Positions 36,353-48,908 are shown, counted from the first letter of the stretch. The stretch is DNA of 64,000 bases from Owenia fusiformis (GCA_903813345.2 CAIIXF020000010.1:24287740-24351739); one strand, 5' to 3'. The notes: a model not told the origin generated them from the letters alone. Numbers and translations are program-made.

Positions 36353-36849
36353 GAACAAGCTATGATTTCATAGATTAGTTTGATGTATGACATATTCCGA
36401 GCTGACTCTCTGTTTATTTAAACCATCTAAGAGGCTTAATCATTACAAATAAAGGTCTAAACAGACAGTATTAAGGTAAACTATTAGAATACCCTTATTA
36501 TTTCCAGGCTTAGAGTTTATTGGTACCTACTACTGTTTCATAGCTCGGGGTTTAATATATGATATATCCTGACTAGTTTTTCTGCAGATTTGAACCAATG
36601 ACAGGTCTAATCATTGATTATACTTCATATACTAGGTCTAAAATTGAAGTATTCAATGTAATCCTCTATGAAAATTCAAAAAAGATTCAAAATGACATTA
36701 ACCTCAACATTAGATCTGAATAAGGATTAAATCCTTCATAGAGCTGAATATGGTCCAAATCTTGCTATACGTCATCCAAGCCCAAAGAAAGGGAAATTAG
36801 AGCTTCATCTCAATGCATTTCAATGCATGATCCCTTATTTCATGACCAC

Positions 36850-37800
36850 CAAAATTATGGAAGGTGTGGCACAGTAAACTTAGAGGAAATGCACTAACTA
36901 TTAGAATATAGTACCTGCTGCAGTTGAGCGAGGATTCTTGCATTGAACTATGTGGTAAAAGGCTCTACAAATTCAATCAACCAAGTTGATTGACCCCTAT
37001 GCCAGTATGCTATTGGTTAGAAGGGTGGCAGAATTGTAGGCATAACACAAAGACAATATCTGCATTGAACAGATGGGCACCGGGGTATAATCTTAGGTCA
37101 CACATGGGGAGTCCAAACAAGAATGATGTTTGGACTTGCGTTTTGAGATTCCATAGAGGGGGGGGGGGGGTGGTAATTTGCAAATCAAAACAAGAATCTA
37201 TGGAAGAAGTTAAAATATGTGACATGCTGCTGAAGTTTGGCATGTTTTCAGAAGATCCATTACTTAATCTCCAAAGTATATGTACAAAAGATGTACTCAC
37301 AGAAACAATCAACAGGCTCGACAGTTTGGCCAACAACAACTGGATGTCTTTGTGTCTTAGAGGTTGATACCAACAGGGTCAAATGAAAGACACAACATTT
37401 CTTGATCTACTGAGCAAGCACCAACATTTTTTAAACTATATGCCTAATCCCAATATAAACGAGCAGAAAGTTGTTAAGGCAGACAGGAATGTTTTGCAGA
37501 ATCTTATCACTGCATATGAAGCTAACCACAGACCTGTGGGCATCAATGAAACATGAGCTGAAACATGAGCTGATGTCTTTTCCAATAGCCCTCATTGACG
37601 AATGAAACATTCAAGCCAACTCAAATGTACTCTACTCCTTAACTGTTTAACAAATGGCATTGGAATGCCAACTGTAATATTTCCAATGTATGATCCTTCT
37701 TACAAATTAGCATCAATTGCATCTACACCTTAGGATTTGGCTACAGTCTTCAAGGAAGCAAAACTTCAGCAGTGAAGTGTACTGTGCCCCATCTTGCATA
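36850..37800 (+). pseudogene. unrecognised decayed coding segment at centre of long-arm element
   Basis: Plus-strand frames look coding-like rather than random. A stretch with KQESMEEVKICDMLLKFGMF and SLANNNWMSLCLRG runs to a stop at 37367. After it come DTTFLDLLSKHQHFLNYMPN, EQKVVKADRNVLQNLITAYE and a stop near 37553, then ELMSFPIALIDE-like sequence. A G-tract (37158-37169) interrupts the first part. It may be the remains of the element's own protein or a captured host gene. I do not recognise the family and see no DDE, RT or recombinase motif. Confidence 0.35.
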
Positions 37801-39764
37801 CTTTTGGTGGTCATATCTCATGAAAAAAGGATTCATGCATTGAAATACATTGAGATGAAGCTCCCAAAATCCCTTTCTTTGGGCTATGGTGAAGCGTATC
37901 AAGATTTGGACCATGTCCATGTATTACTACCAGAATGAAAAGTAATCCTTGTCTTCCTTGTTCAGCTCTATGAAGGATTGTAATTCTGATTTACAAGAGT
38001 CATCCGAGATCACATCAATCAGTTGCTTTATTTGATTTCCAGATCCAATGTTGACGTTAATGTCATTCTGAATCTTTTTTGAATTTCCCATATATGGTCC
38101 TATTGGATTTAAATTGCCAAAAAATTGCTACTCTGCAAAAACTCTCATTAACTGAAACATCCCACTAATTCAAAATGTTGTCAAAGTGAGTATACGCCAT
38201 TTGTCAAGAATTTCTGCCTCAACCCCAAGAGTAACACAGAAAGGTTAATGGGGACAGGGGGGGGGGGATTTTTTAATATGACTAAACATTGTACAGGGAA
38301 GAAAACTCCATAAAATGAAGATTTGTATGAATCATTGGTACTTTTGCTCTCACGTCATGCAATTGTCAGGCTGCTTAGAATGAAATTAGCCTTGTCTTCC
38401 TAGTTCAGCTCTATGAAGAATTGTAATTCTGATTCAGATCCAGTGTTAAGGTTAATGTCATTCTGAATCTTTTTTGAATTTATCATAGAGGGTTCTATTG
38501 AATACTTCAATTTTAGACCTAGTATATTAAGTATATTCAATGATTAGACATGTTAGGTGGTTCAAACCTGTAGAAAAACTAGTCAGAATATGTCATATAT
38601 CAAACCTCCGAGCTATGAGACAGTAGTAGGTACCAATGTACTCTAAGCCTGGAATTAAGGGTGTTCTAATAGTCTACCTTAATACTGTCCGTTTAGGCCT
38701 TTATTTGTAATGGTTTTCAATGATTAAGCCTCTTAGATGATTAAAATCACCAGAAAGTCAGCTTGGAATATGTCATACATCAAACAACTAATCTATGAAA
38801 TCATAGCTAGTTCAATTATGCTCAAACCAGTAGAATGATACTAATGGTATACATGAATTTAATCGATTGCAGACCTATGATTTAAGAATGAATTTTCAAT
38901 GATAACACTTAAAAGATTGTTCAAACCACCAAAAAGCCAAGCCAGGATATATCATACATCATTTGTCTAAGCTAGAAAACTAATATTGGTACAAATATGT
39001 TCATAAATAAGAAATTATAAGGGTCTTCCAAGGGTATACGTATAACTTATCAATTTTAGACATCATATTTCATGAATTTTTAATAGTTGAACATGATAAA
39101 AAGCTTAAATCTTCCTAAAACTTTGCTAAAATAAGTTTTATATTTTAGATTTATTCTAAAATGCTAAATATATGAACACAGAGGGATGAATGTTAAAGCA
39201 ATAGAGGTCAGTTATAGTCACACATAAAATCAGTCCCAGCTAAAATGTCATTTTTTCTTAAATTCACTAATTTTTTTCGAGGCAATTATCGAATGAATTA
39301 CTTTGATTCTTGCAGGATTAGTTGACCAGGTATTATGCCTTTTACATGGATTTTTTTAAGCATCCATCATTGTCTAATAAAAAAGTTATGACACGAAAAG
39401 TAAAAAATGGGTCATAAATTTGCCCCCTGGGGTACATACTTTTTGCTTTTATTCAAATTTCTTAAGGGTAATCCGTATCATTCATACTTCAAATGTTTAT
39501 TTTATACAATGTCCATGTATTTCACTTACAAAAACCATAAAATCAAAGTTATTTTAGGTTGAAGAATTTTTTCCCCCTGATAGGGGTGAAATTTGGGGGT
39601 AGGGGGACTAACATGGTATTTTAAGGGTTAAATAATCATATTTCAGCTTGCCAACATGGTTTTTTGAATTCAGCATAAAAAGTTACATAAGAAACACTTG
39701 TCAGAACACTTTTAACACTAAACGCATTTTACAGAGAGACCTTTTGCAGAAAAGCACCCGGTCT

Positions 39765-40268
39765 ATTATTGTTAACACAGAGATCGCATGTAGTAAATTA
39801 AATGCGAGAGATGCTGCTGAGGTGAGAAGTAAAGTCGTTAGCTCGCTTTCCAATGTTAAACAAGTTGAACCTAATATAACAAAAGATGAACGTATTGCTA
39901 TATCGAATCTGAAGAAGAATAGTGATATCGTTATTGCGCCTGCTGATAAAGGTAGAGCTACTGTGGTTCTAGATTACCAAGATTATAAGAACAAAGCTAT
40001 GGAAATACTACAAGATAGGGAAACGTATTCTAGATTGGAAAATGATCCTACGAAAAAATACAAAGATAAACTAATAAAGATGTTACAAGAATTAAAAAAG
40101 AAGAGAGCAATTACTGATGAACAGTATAAAACACTTTATCCGTCTTCAGTGACTGTTCCTAAATTCTATGGTCTGCCTGAAGTACACAAGCCGAATGTGC
40201 CTTTAAAGGGTGACGCATATCGTTTAGCAAATCGAACGCTCGTTTCTGGTGTTGCTCACCGTTTAGTA
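39765..40268 (+). pseudogene. Penelope-like retroelement, reverse transcriptase N-terminal part
   Basis: Continuous frame from IVNTEIACSKLN through a lysine-rich segment with DIVIAPADKGRATVVLD and ending PKFYGLPEVHKPNVPLKG. These match the conserved N-terminal and early RT motifs of Penelope-like elements. The frame then leaves the family sequence and stops at about 40268. The catalytic core, including the YADD-like box, is deleted. A frame opening upstream at 39648 inside the long-arm element is fortuitous. Confidence 0.9.
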
Positions 40269-40389
40269 TAAAAGGCCCGATCCCGGAATAATACTCAAGG
40301 GTTCACAGGTTCGAGGTCGTTGTGTCAACACCTCTAACTGTTATACAGCATAAGTATATTATAGATCGTCACACATTTATAAAAGGGTG

Positions 40390-40647
40390 ATTTTTATTTT
40401 GACAAATCGAGTAAAGGAGCACAAGAGGGTCACCTTATCTTCCAATGGACAGATAGCTTCAGCCATTATGGAACACTCTATCAATAAAGAACATGAAATA
40501 AATTGGACAGGTGTATCGGTTATTGATAATGAAAAACACTGGTTAAAAAGAAAAATCAAAGAAGCAATCCATATCAAACTTAAAAGTCCAGAATTAAACA
40601 GGGATCAGGGTTACACACTGGATCCCGTCTATTTTAAGATGTTATAG
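40390..40647 (+). pseudogene. Penelope-like retroelement, GIY-YIG endonuclease C-terminal part
   Basis: The frame encodes RVKEHKR, IASAIMEHSI, HWLKRKIKEAIHIK and LNRDQGYTLDPVY, the C-terminal half of the GIY-YIG endonuclease of Penelope-like elements. The conserved Glu of KEAI and the LNRD signature are kept, while the GIY and YIG strands themselves are lost. A non-family stretch (40269-40389) separates it from the RT part, so about 1.5 kb of the element is missing. Retained ends with a lost core suggest an internal deletion. Confidence 0.9.
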
Positions 40648-40985
40648 TTTATATATTCATATTCATAATGTCTTAGTGTCGTTTCTAGGTGGTATGTTGT
40701 GTAATACCTTAGTAACGTTTTTAATTGTATATTACATCATTGAAGCTTTTTATGGTAACGGTTGCTATTTTTCTCAATAATTTTTTAATTGTAACATCAA
40801 TGAAGTTTTCTATAGTAACGGTTGCTATTTGTCTCATTGTTATGTAATAATTAATTATTTCAGTTTGATTCAAATATAATTTTATTTCTGAAGAAGTAGA
40901 ATGGACATCCTACGAAACGTCAAAAAGAAAAATAAATATCTCTGAGAAAGAAAATCAACAACTTTGTGTATTTATGAAATAAACC
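40648..40985 (+). mobile_element. Penelope-like element 3' untranslated tail
   Basis: It contains a near-duplicate of GTAACGGTTGCTATTT (40757, 40818) and the CTGAAGAAGTAG...CTACGAAACGTC motif (40889-40922) common at the 3' end of such elements. The sequence becomes unremarkable after ATGAAATAAACC. Confidence 0.65.
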
Positions 40986-42520
40986 TATTGATTAAAAAAA
41001 CATGAAGTCTAATGAGGGAGTTAGGTTTGCCAAACTTATGGAGGGGAGTATATTAGAAGACCTAACATATTTTACCATATTGAGCAATTAAATAGTAAAG
41101 TTTCTCTTGAAAATATAAATCTTCCAGATTTGTTTCATTTTCTGGCAAAAATTCACCGGGACAAACATTTCAAATACCTTTTTCATAAATGCTTTGTGGA
41201 GATTGGATTTGAGATGTACTCAAAATAAATATGTTAAAATGTATTATAATCTTAATCCACCTCACAAATTATTTTGAAAATTAAAGATGTATGATTTATC
41301 AAATTTTTATTTTCAAATGTTGACGCAGATACTGAGTTTGATTAGTATTTTCATTATATTATTTCTACTTGCATACCCACATGTATGTATGTATACCAAT
41401 CTATGCAGTTGTATAATTATATCATTCTAACAGATTGGAGCAGGATATATCTAGAAAAAGATGTATATGTATAAAATTATCTAACAGCATGATTTGCACA
41501 TGACATCAAACATGATCCAAGTAAAATAAATTAAAGTAAGAATATTTTTTAAAAAATCTTCAGCATAAACCTAAATGTAATATATATGTACTGTACTCCC
41601 ACTAATATTTGACCCTATTATATTTCGCGTTTTTTTTTACATTTTGAAATTTCGCGGCTATTATATTTAGTTAATTTTCAGTTTTTTGAAATTTCGCAGC
41701 TATTAATTTTTGCGTATTGTCATACAAAAACTCCTTGCGACTTCTATATCAGCCATGGTTGTTCCTTCGCTGAATGATTTTGGCTTCCAAAACTGTAGGA
41801 ATTTCACGGCTATTAAATTTCGCGAATTTTCCAAAACTCACGAAATATAGTAGGGCGCAAAAATTACCAGGAGATTCTATTGTCATAGTTTACTATACCT
41901 AATTCTAGAATCATATTGACTGCCTTTCCCTATCTCCACGTTGAAAGAAATGAACATGAACCAATCTAAATTCAGTTGAGCAAGTCATATGCGAACAAAA
42001 TATCAAAAGTAAAAAACAATATATATAAATTGATTTGTTTGATTATAATTAACTTTTGAACTCATTATTTATTTTTATAAAAAATGATGATTGACTGGTG
42101 GATGCATAGATGTCTGATTTTGATATAAAGTGATTAATGTCCACATTCAAATCATTCATAATGATTGATTATAAGCACACTGAACTTGTGGCAAATTAAA
42201 TCCAAAATCTGTCAGATCAGCCGATATGATTTTGTCAGTAATTAATAAAAACATTATACTTGATCAGTTTTTTAAATGACGTCATTGACAGGCCATGCAT
42301 CATAAAACCCATTCTTTAACTTTCATTTATTAATGGCATTAACAACGTTTGCATTTTAATAATTTATTCATCATTTCTATCTTAATTAAGTGGAACAAAT
42401 ATTCAGACATATGAATGTTGAAAAGATAAGCTTCTCAAGTCTGTTCAAAGGATAAGTCAGGATATATAATATGCCCTTTTGGTCCCTCGCTTAAATGTGT
42501 GTGAAATATGGTTATTGTTG
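40986..42520. other. non-coding DNA with one TTTCGCGGCTATTA repeat cluster
   Basis: About 41600-41875 has four GAAATTTCGC(G/A)GCTATTA-type copies, the last group in mixed orientation with TTCGCGAATTTTCC, suggesting a small MITE. The rest is AT-rich with no gene. Confidence 0.4.
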
Positions 42521-42523
42521 TTT

Positions 42524-42596
42524 TTTCGAGGTCTCCTCTGCCGAAGGCAGCGCGAAGTAGGAGCGTAGCGACTATTTTGCGGGAGACCTCGAACCA
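42524..42596. repeat. GC-rich hairpin
   Basis: TTCGAGGTCTCC and GGAGACCTCGAA form the outer stem, with an inner GC-rich part. A related GGAGACCTCGACTCGAGG lies at 47688, beyond the far end of the 42646-47260 element. Confidence 0.5.
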
Positions 42597-43514
42597 TTGA
42601 TCACGTTTGCTCCTGTAATTATTCACTTCTTCACCTCTTTAAAATCACGCGGTAGTATCTCTTCGGGACGTATCGAAACCACTCCGTCCCGAAAAAACCG
42701 TTAGTTTGAATTTAAAACCTACCCCAGTGTTTGAAAATCAAGGATTGTGAGTCTCACACTTCACCGTTTTTCTTCAAACCTGTTCCGTACAAAGCTTCAC
42801 AGAAATACCTTTCAGTCGATACATTGTTTTCGTGTACAAAGTACCTCGTTTTAGCGGCGTTTTGGTCCCCAGCTGTGAGATAAAGCAAATTTTCATAACT
42901 TTCAACTGTAAGTCAAGTTATCTCGCCAGTCTTTTACCCATTCTCGCCCATAATTTCAGAATGGACTCCCATTACAACCTTCCATCGCTACGTCTTGATT
43001 TTTGGGCACCAAACGCAGCAGTTTCTAAATCATCCACACATCTCTTCAAATTTGACCAATACGTCCCGTCATCTTCCACTACGCCCCGCCGAGTCTATCA
43101 CTATACACGTAGAGTTGCATTCTAAAACAATTTGTCCATCGATGTGTCCGTTTGTAGGTTGCCATTGTCGATTCTAAATACCAATCGGATTGTGTTTTAA
43201 GATTTACCCATTCTTGTCCATTTTCAATATACCTATAATAGGGTTGTCCAAAATCTCCCTAAAATTTAGATTTCCCGATATTGCAATATAAAGATTTTAA
43301 TTACTGAACAATTGAAAATATTTTTAAGAAACGTTTAAAGTGCCCTATCCTTGAAAAAATGTTAAAATGCGAAAGGATGGGTGATGTCAATTATACTGGA
43401 GAGGTTAAGCTACCGTATAAAATCCAAAACGCAACTTAAACGTATCAATCGCCCCAATACAAATACATGTAAAGTTCACACATAAATAGCCGTTCAGCTC
43501 TAGTGTTTGTTAAA

Positions 43515-44940
43515 GGTACGTTCACACCAACGGCGAATGCCACGCTTTAAATCGGCGAGCAAAGCGCCGTCATTTTTGTCATTTTTCTTCATACCAACGG
43601 CGCTTTGATGGCGCTTTAAAGCGGCTTGTAAAGCGGCACCAAAGCATAACAAAGTTTGATTAAAGCGTCGGGGTCGTAATAGGTCGTAGAAAAGCTCAGA
43701 GTAAAACGGGATATTCGGCAAGAGCGCCAAAAAATTTTAAACTCTGAAAAAATTTTGGGCGCTCTGTTACGAATCGATTAAGCGCCGAGAGCGTATCAAA
43801 GCTTAACAAACCGTAACAAAGCTCAGAAAAACTTGATCCAAAGCGTAGGAAAGCTTAACATAGCTCTAAAAGGTTCCTCACGCTTTGATCCCGCTTTGAT
43901 CAGGCTTTGTTACGCTTGAAATCACGCTTTGAAAAGCTTTGATAAGCATTATTACGCTTTGATGCGATTATGACGCTTTAAATCAGGCTCTGATACGATT
44001 GCAAAACTCTGTTGTGCATTGTTACGCTCTGTTAAGCTCTGTCACGCATTGGAAAATGTCGAGATCGCCGATTCCATGCCGCTTTTGATCCAATGACTAT
44101 ATAAAGATGCAGTAGATCCATAAAACCATTGCATCTTTGACTCGAGAATACGATGGCAGAACAACGAGATCCAGAAATTCCAGATAGACCAGAGCATGAC
44201 CTATCTGAAGAAGACATGACGTTTGTCGCACGGCGTGATATAGCGTGTGAAAACTTTCAAGCGTAACAAAGCCTAGCAAAGCGTTTCAATCCTTGATTAA
44301 AGCGTCTCAATTCGTTGGAAAGCTTGAGAGTCCCTCATGAAAGTGTAACAAAGAGTGTCAGATATTGATGAAAGCGTCTGACCTCGGGTCAGATCTTCAT
44401 GCCAGATCGTAGCAAATCTTGAGACATCTTAACGAAGCGTGTCAAGTGGTAACAGACCGTGAATAGACTGGGGTCCCCGCTTTGAACCAAGCTGTGTTAA
44501 GCTTTCCTACGCTTTGAGTCAAGCTTTGTTGAGCTTTGTTACGGTTTGTTAAGCTTTGATACGCTCTCGGCGCTTCAATCAATTCGTAACAGAGCGCCCA
44601 AAATGTTTAAACAGTTTAACATTTTTTGGCGCTCTTGCCGAATATCCCGCTTTACTCCGAACTTTTCTACGACCTATTACGATCCCGACGCTTTAATCAA
44701 GCTTTGTTACGCTTTGGTGCCGCTTTACAATCCGCTTTAAAGCGCCATCAAAGCGCCGTTGGTGCGAACGCTTAAACAGTTTAAATTTTTTAGCGCTCTT
44801 GCCGAATATCCCGCTTTACTCCCGAGCTTTTCTACGACCTATTACGACCCCGACGCTTTAATTAAGCTTTGTTACGCTTTGGTGCCGCTTTACAAGCCGC
44901 TTTAAAGCGCCATCAAAGCGCCGTTGGTGTGAACGTACCA
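43515..44940. mobile_element. 1.4-kb palindromic element of AAAGCGT/AAGCTTTG repeats
   Basis: It starts GGTACGTTCACACCAACGGCG and ends with its complement. Almost the whole sequence is one imperfect palindrome built from reiterated GCTTTGTTACGCTTTGAT-like words. The right end carries a tandem duplication (about 44612-44768 and 44769-44936). It is non-coding; reading frames on either strand are mirror artefacts. GC-rich relative to its surroundings. Confidence 0.8.
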
Positions 44941-46191
44941 TAATACATATTTTAAACGAGCTCGTTTCGTAAGATTATTGGAGTTAAATCATGCGTAACA
45001 TACATCATCTTCTTCAGAAAGAATTATACTCTGCATCGAAACAAAATTGCAAGGATAGTATTCAACAGACATGAGTATAATGATTCCCGTTGATAGCAAC
45101 GTGAAATTTAAAATCTCCCGTTCTAAACACGCAACTTTGAAGTTGAACGGGTATCTGAAGTAGACTAAAGCGATACAATCCTATGTTGATTCAATGTACT
45201 TTGCGTTTACGTATACGTTTTGAAAAACCGTATTTGCTTAACCTCTCCATTATTTTCAGCATAACGTTAGAAACATGTATCATTTTATATGGTACACGTT
45301 TCATAATGTAATCCAATGGAATCATACAAAAGAAAGGTTGACACACAACAGTTAAAATCTTTATATTACATTATCAGACCAAGTCAGTAGATGTTGTTTA
45401 TATACCAATAAGTGTTGTATGATGATGCATTCTTTATATGAATCTAGAAACGTTTTTGTGCCAATATTGCTCAATTTTGATAACATCTCCGTTATTTTGA
45501 AATTAAGCGTGGCAAAGTTTCCCGATGGATTTAGCTAAAAAAGTGGTGCCTGTAGGGTTATTGAAAATCATACATGATGAAGAAAAAATACATATTCCTG
45601 AAATACAACAGTTTAATTTTGAGTTATAAACCATTTATGAAAACGGCATATTTGTCAAAATTACCAAAACTTCAAGTGAGACGCGTGGCAAAATTTCCCA
45701 GGGGTCTAGAGTGGAAATATTGGTACCAAGAGTCAATTTGTAACTAGAATCTATCAGATGACAGATTTTTGGAAAAATTTGCAGATTTGGACAACCCTAA
45801 CCTATAACTTTGTTGAACCTGAAGAAACGTATCAACTTTTTGTTAAATAAAGATAGCAAATTCAGCTGTCTACTGTACCTAACTTGTACTTTTTGCTAGT
45901 ACTCAGATTGATGGATATTCTGTCGTATGACATGCGACAAACATATCAATTCTCATGGGTTTACATGGGAATGTCAATTTTCAAAAATTCATCAGATTTA
46001 TCATCCATTTCCGATCTATTGTAATTGAGGAAAAACATCAAAAAAATTTGGAGGTATTGGGAATACCTCACAAAATCAAATACAGGACAATTACATATAA
46101 TTAAAGTTAAAAAGCAACATCTTCACAAACATTTAAATTATCAATTTCATGCAATCAGTTATAGTTATACTCCGTATATGTATGCTAAACT

Positions 46192-46721
46192 CAGGCCTGT
46201 CAACTTGGGAACACCTAACATGAGTGACTTGGAAATGTTGAACACCTCCCCTCAAAATGTGGACACCTTGGTCCAAATCTGAACACCTTGATCCAAATTT
46301 TGAACACCTTGGTTTAAATTTTAGGACATCTTGCCAAATTTTGAACACCTCAAATTTTTCGCGCTCGCTACGCTCGCGTTTCAAACATCCGACAAGGGGG
46401 GGGGGGGGGGGGGGGTAGGTACGAAAAATTTCGAACGGAATGCGTGACATATACAAAATTTCGAACGGAATGCGTGACATATACGTAATTCGCGTGAAAA
46501 TCCGAACGAAATGCGTACATTTTTTTTCCGGCGTTCGTATTTTTGCTGTGTAGACGATCTATTTTAGACATTTTTCTACAGAAATATTTTTGCGTGACAA
46601 TTACCAGCTAAAATGCGTATTTGCGTGACATTTTCTGTCACGCAAAAATAACTGGCGTGACTTCAAATTCTTCAGCAAATGCGTGACAAATACGCAAATT
46701 GCGGGACAGTTGACAGGCCTG
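46192..46721. mobile_element. second CAGGCCTGTCAAC element, 6-bp TSD, 20-G tract
   Basis: Same ends as 21027-21455, here flanked by TAAACT at 46186-46191 and 46722-46727. It is longer because of repeated GAACACCTTGGTCC-like units (46260-46350) before a run of 20 G (46396-46415). The right half, with GCGTGACA motifs, is nearly identical to the first copy. Confidence 0.85.
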
Positions 46722-47260
46722 TAAACTTAAGACTGGTGTTAAGAATCGACCAAGGCAAACCTATGTAAAATTACACAATTCGATGAACAAACTCTACGTT
46801 TGTAGTCATAGACTCGGCGGGGCGTAGTGGAAGGTGACGGGACGTATTAGTCAAATTTTAAGAGATGTGTGGATGATTTAGAAACTGCTGCGTTTGATGC
46901 CCAAAAATCAAAACTTAGCGATGGAAGGTTGTAATGGGAGTCCATTCTGAAATTATGAGCGAGAATGGGTAAAAGACTGGCGAGATAACTTGACTTACAG
47001 TTGAAAGTTATGAAAATTTGCTTTATCTCGCAGCTGGGGACCAAAACGCCGCTAAAACGAGGTACTTTGTACACGAAAGCAATGTATCGACTGAAAGGTA
47101 TTTCTGTGAAGCTTTGTACGGAACAAGTTTGAAGAAAAACGGTGAAGTGTGAGACTCACAATCCTTGATTTTCAAACACTGGGGTAGGTTTTAAATTCAA
47201 ATTAACGGTTTTTTCGGGACGGAGTGGTTTCGATACGTCCCGAAGAGATACTACCGCGTG

Positions 47261-47774
47261 AAAATGTGATTTCAATCAGTTGATCAAATGTTCGGACTTT
47301 GACCTCAAATTCAAATATTAATATTTATAAGAAAAAATACTGACTCATTGATATATTTTTAAAAGTCTTTTAAATAAAGTGAAATGAAGCCAAAATCAGC
47401 TAAAATTATGCAATGTCGTAAAATGGCGTGACTGGAATATGATGCAATCACCCGTGACGTCAGACACGTATTGCCACATCAACAACTAAACAAACAATTA
47501 ATATAGACTTCACTGATTGGTTTAAAGATTCTTCGCATCATTTGTGACGTCATTAACATGTTACCCAACCAACAACTAAACAAATAACAAATAGGCATAT
47601 AGGTTCGTTCAGTGCCACGCTCTTGAATCAGTTATAAACAGGGATAATCAACAGATATGAGAGGGTCAGGCATTTTTTTGACTTGGAGACCTCGACTCGA
47701 GGAGTTTGCTGCATTTTCTTGTTATTACTGTCCTAGTTATATTTTATAAATGGGCCAATTTACGATAATTGATA
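47261..47774. other. non-coding flank
   Basis: Shows an imperfect direct repeat of CAACAACTAAACAAA with TGACGTCA-containing neighbours (47455-47585). No gene. Confidence 0.35.
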
Positions 47775-47884
47775 TTTAAACTAGAAAAAACAGCAACTCT
47801 AAGGCGTAGCAAATCCCACCTAACAAAACATATTATGATAATTAGTGGCAATTTTGAACATTTCTTCTTGAAGAGATATTACTA

Positions 47885-48908
47885 CATGGTGTTCCATATG
47901 GTTCGGGAATGATGCTGTATTTTATTGGTTTTCTTTTCAATCTAGCTGAATTTTTAACAAAATGTGTCCAAATATGTTGTGAATAAGTTGAGAGAAATTC
48001 ATATCATGAAGATCAGTTGAATTAATGATATGGTTGTTATAGTAATCCAGGGGTAGGGAAGGTGGAGCAAGTGTAAAAACTGCAAAACATATGAAAAATA
48101 TGGTCATTCTTTGTATGAAGTGTGAGTAAGTATTAGATTGTCATAGGTGCATAACATTTGTCAGAAATTTATCAAAAATGAATGTGGATTCATGGAAATT
48201 AAAAAAAATTGTTGTCATTGATGACATCCATCTTGAAACATCGTCCTGTAGGATCGGGATATTCGGGATCTGCAGAAGTGTTCTTGGACATCCACATTTT
48301 GAATTATCAATCTCAGTTTTCCTTCCAGTTTTGAACCGCTTGTACTACTCATACACTCTAGAAGTTGCCATCATTGAGTCCCCATACGTACTCCTTAGGA
48401 ATTTAATTGTGTCTGCTGCAGAAAACCTGTTCACACAGTCTTGGATCATTGTGCGTTGCCCAAGTCGAATGTTTTCCTTTTCTGATTACATTTTCACCGT
48501 TCAGCCAAAATGATCTGTGATCATTCTCCTTTGTGACTCATGACATGGCAGGTGTTTCATATTTAGGTCATCAATGATGACACTTTTTTTTCATTCCCAG
48601 GAATCCACCTTCAGTTTTGCTTAATTTCTGACAAAAATGATGCGACTATGAACACCATGCAGTAAATTACTTACTCAAACTTCATACAAAAACAAATATT
48701 TTTACAAATATTTCATGTTTCGCGCACCTGTTCTACCTGTCCCATGGGTTACTATAGCAACCATAATATTAAGTCAACTGAGCTTTATGATATGAAACTT
48801 TCCAAACTTATTCACAACATATTTGGAGATATTTTGTCAAAATTCAGTTAGATTGAAGAGAAAACCAGTAAAATGCAGTATCATTCCTTAAACATATGGA
48901 ACACCCTG
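47885..48908. mobile_element. mariner-type MITE, 1024 bp
   Basis: It starts CATGGTGTTCCATATG after TA (47883-47884) and ends CATATGGAACACCCTG before TA (48909-48910). Arms of about 300 bp are inverted copies. A 111-codon frame at 48178-48513 lies in the unique middle but has no recognisable transposase motif. Confidence 0.85.

Larger units (their letters stand above)
34907..39764. mobile_element. 4.86-kb transposon with inverted arms of about 1.9 kb
   Basis: The ends AGACAAGGTGCATTTTC (left) and AGACCGGGTGCTTTTC (right, read inwards) are flanked by ATTAT at 34902-34906 and 39765-39769. Removing the element and one ATTAT rejoins the Penelope reading frame exactly. Arms extend to about 36850 and from about 37805, diverged by indels. 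The left arm has gained a mariner-type MITE; the right arm has a partial internal duplication (37935-38085 against 38385-38490). The centre (36850-37800) is the only possible coding part. The superfamily is unknown. Confidence 0.85.
42646..47260. mobile_element. 4.6-kb TIR element, CAC termini, 5-bp TSD
   Basis: CACGCGGTAGTATCTCTTCG at the left is perfectly inverted at the right end, flanked by AAAAT at 42641-42645 and 47261-47265. Arms of about 480 bp (to about 43125 and from about 46785) are highly similar. No transposase remains. Two other elements lie inside (43515-44940, 46192-46721). CAC termini with a 5-bp duplication recall Transib-type elements, but without a transposase this is only a suggestion. 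Confidence 0.8.

Noticed and set aside
40269-40389. Possible tRNA-like B box (GGTTCGAGGTC) near 40307
   Set aside because: No matching A box or cloverleaf; lies in the junction of a deleted Penelope-like element.
43500-43730. 76-codon minus-strand frame and similar ones in 43500-44740
   Set aside because: Products of the palindromic AAAGCGT repeat; equivalent frames appear on both strands.
48178-48513. 111-codon frame inside a mariner-type MITE
   Set aside because: No DDE or helix-turn-helix motif; could be a transposase fragment but nothing in the sequence supports it.
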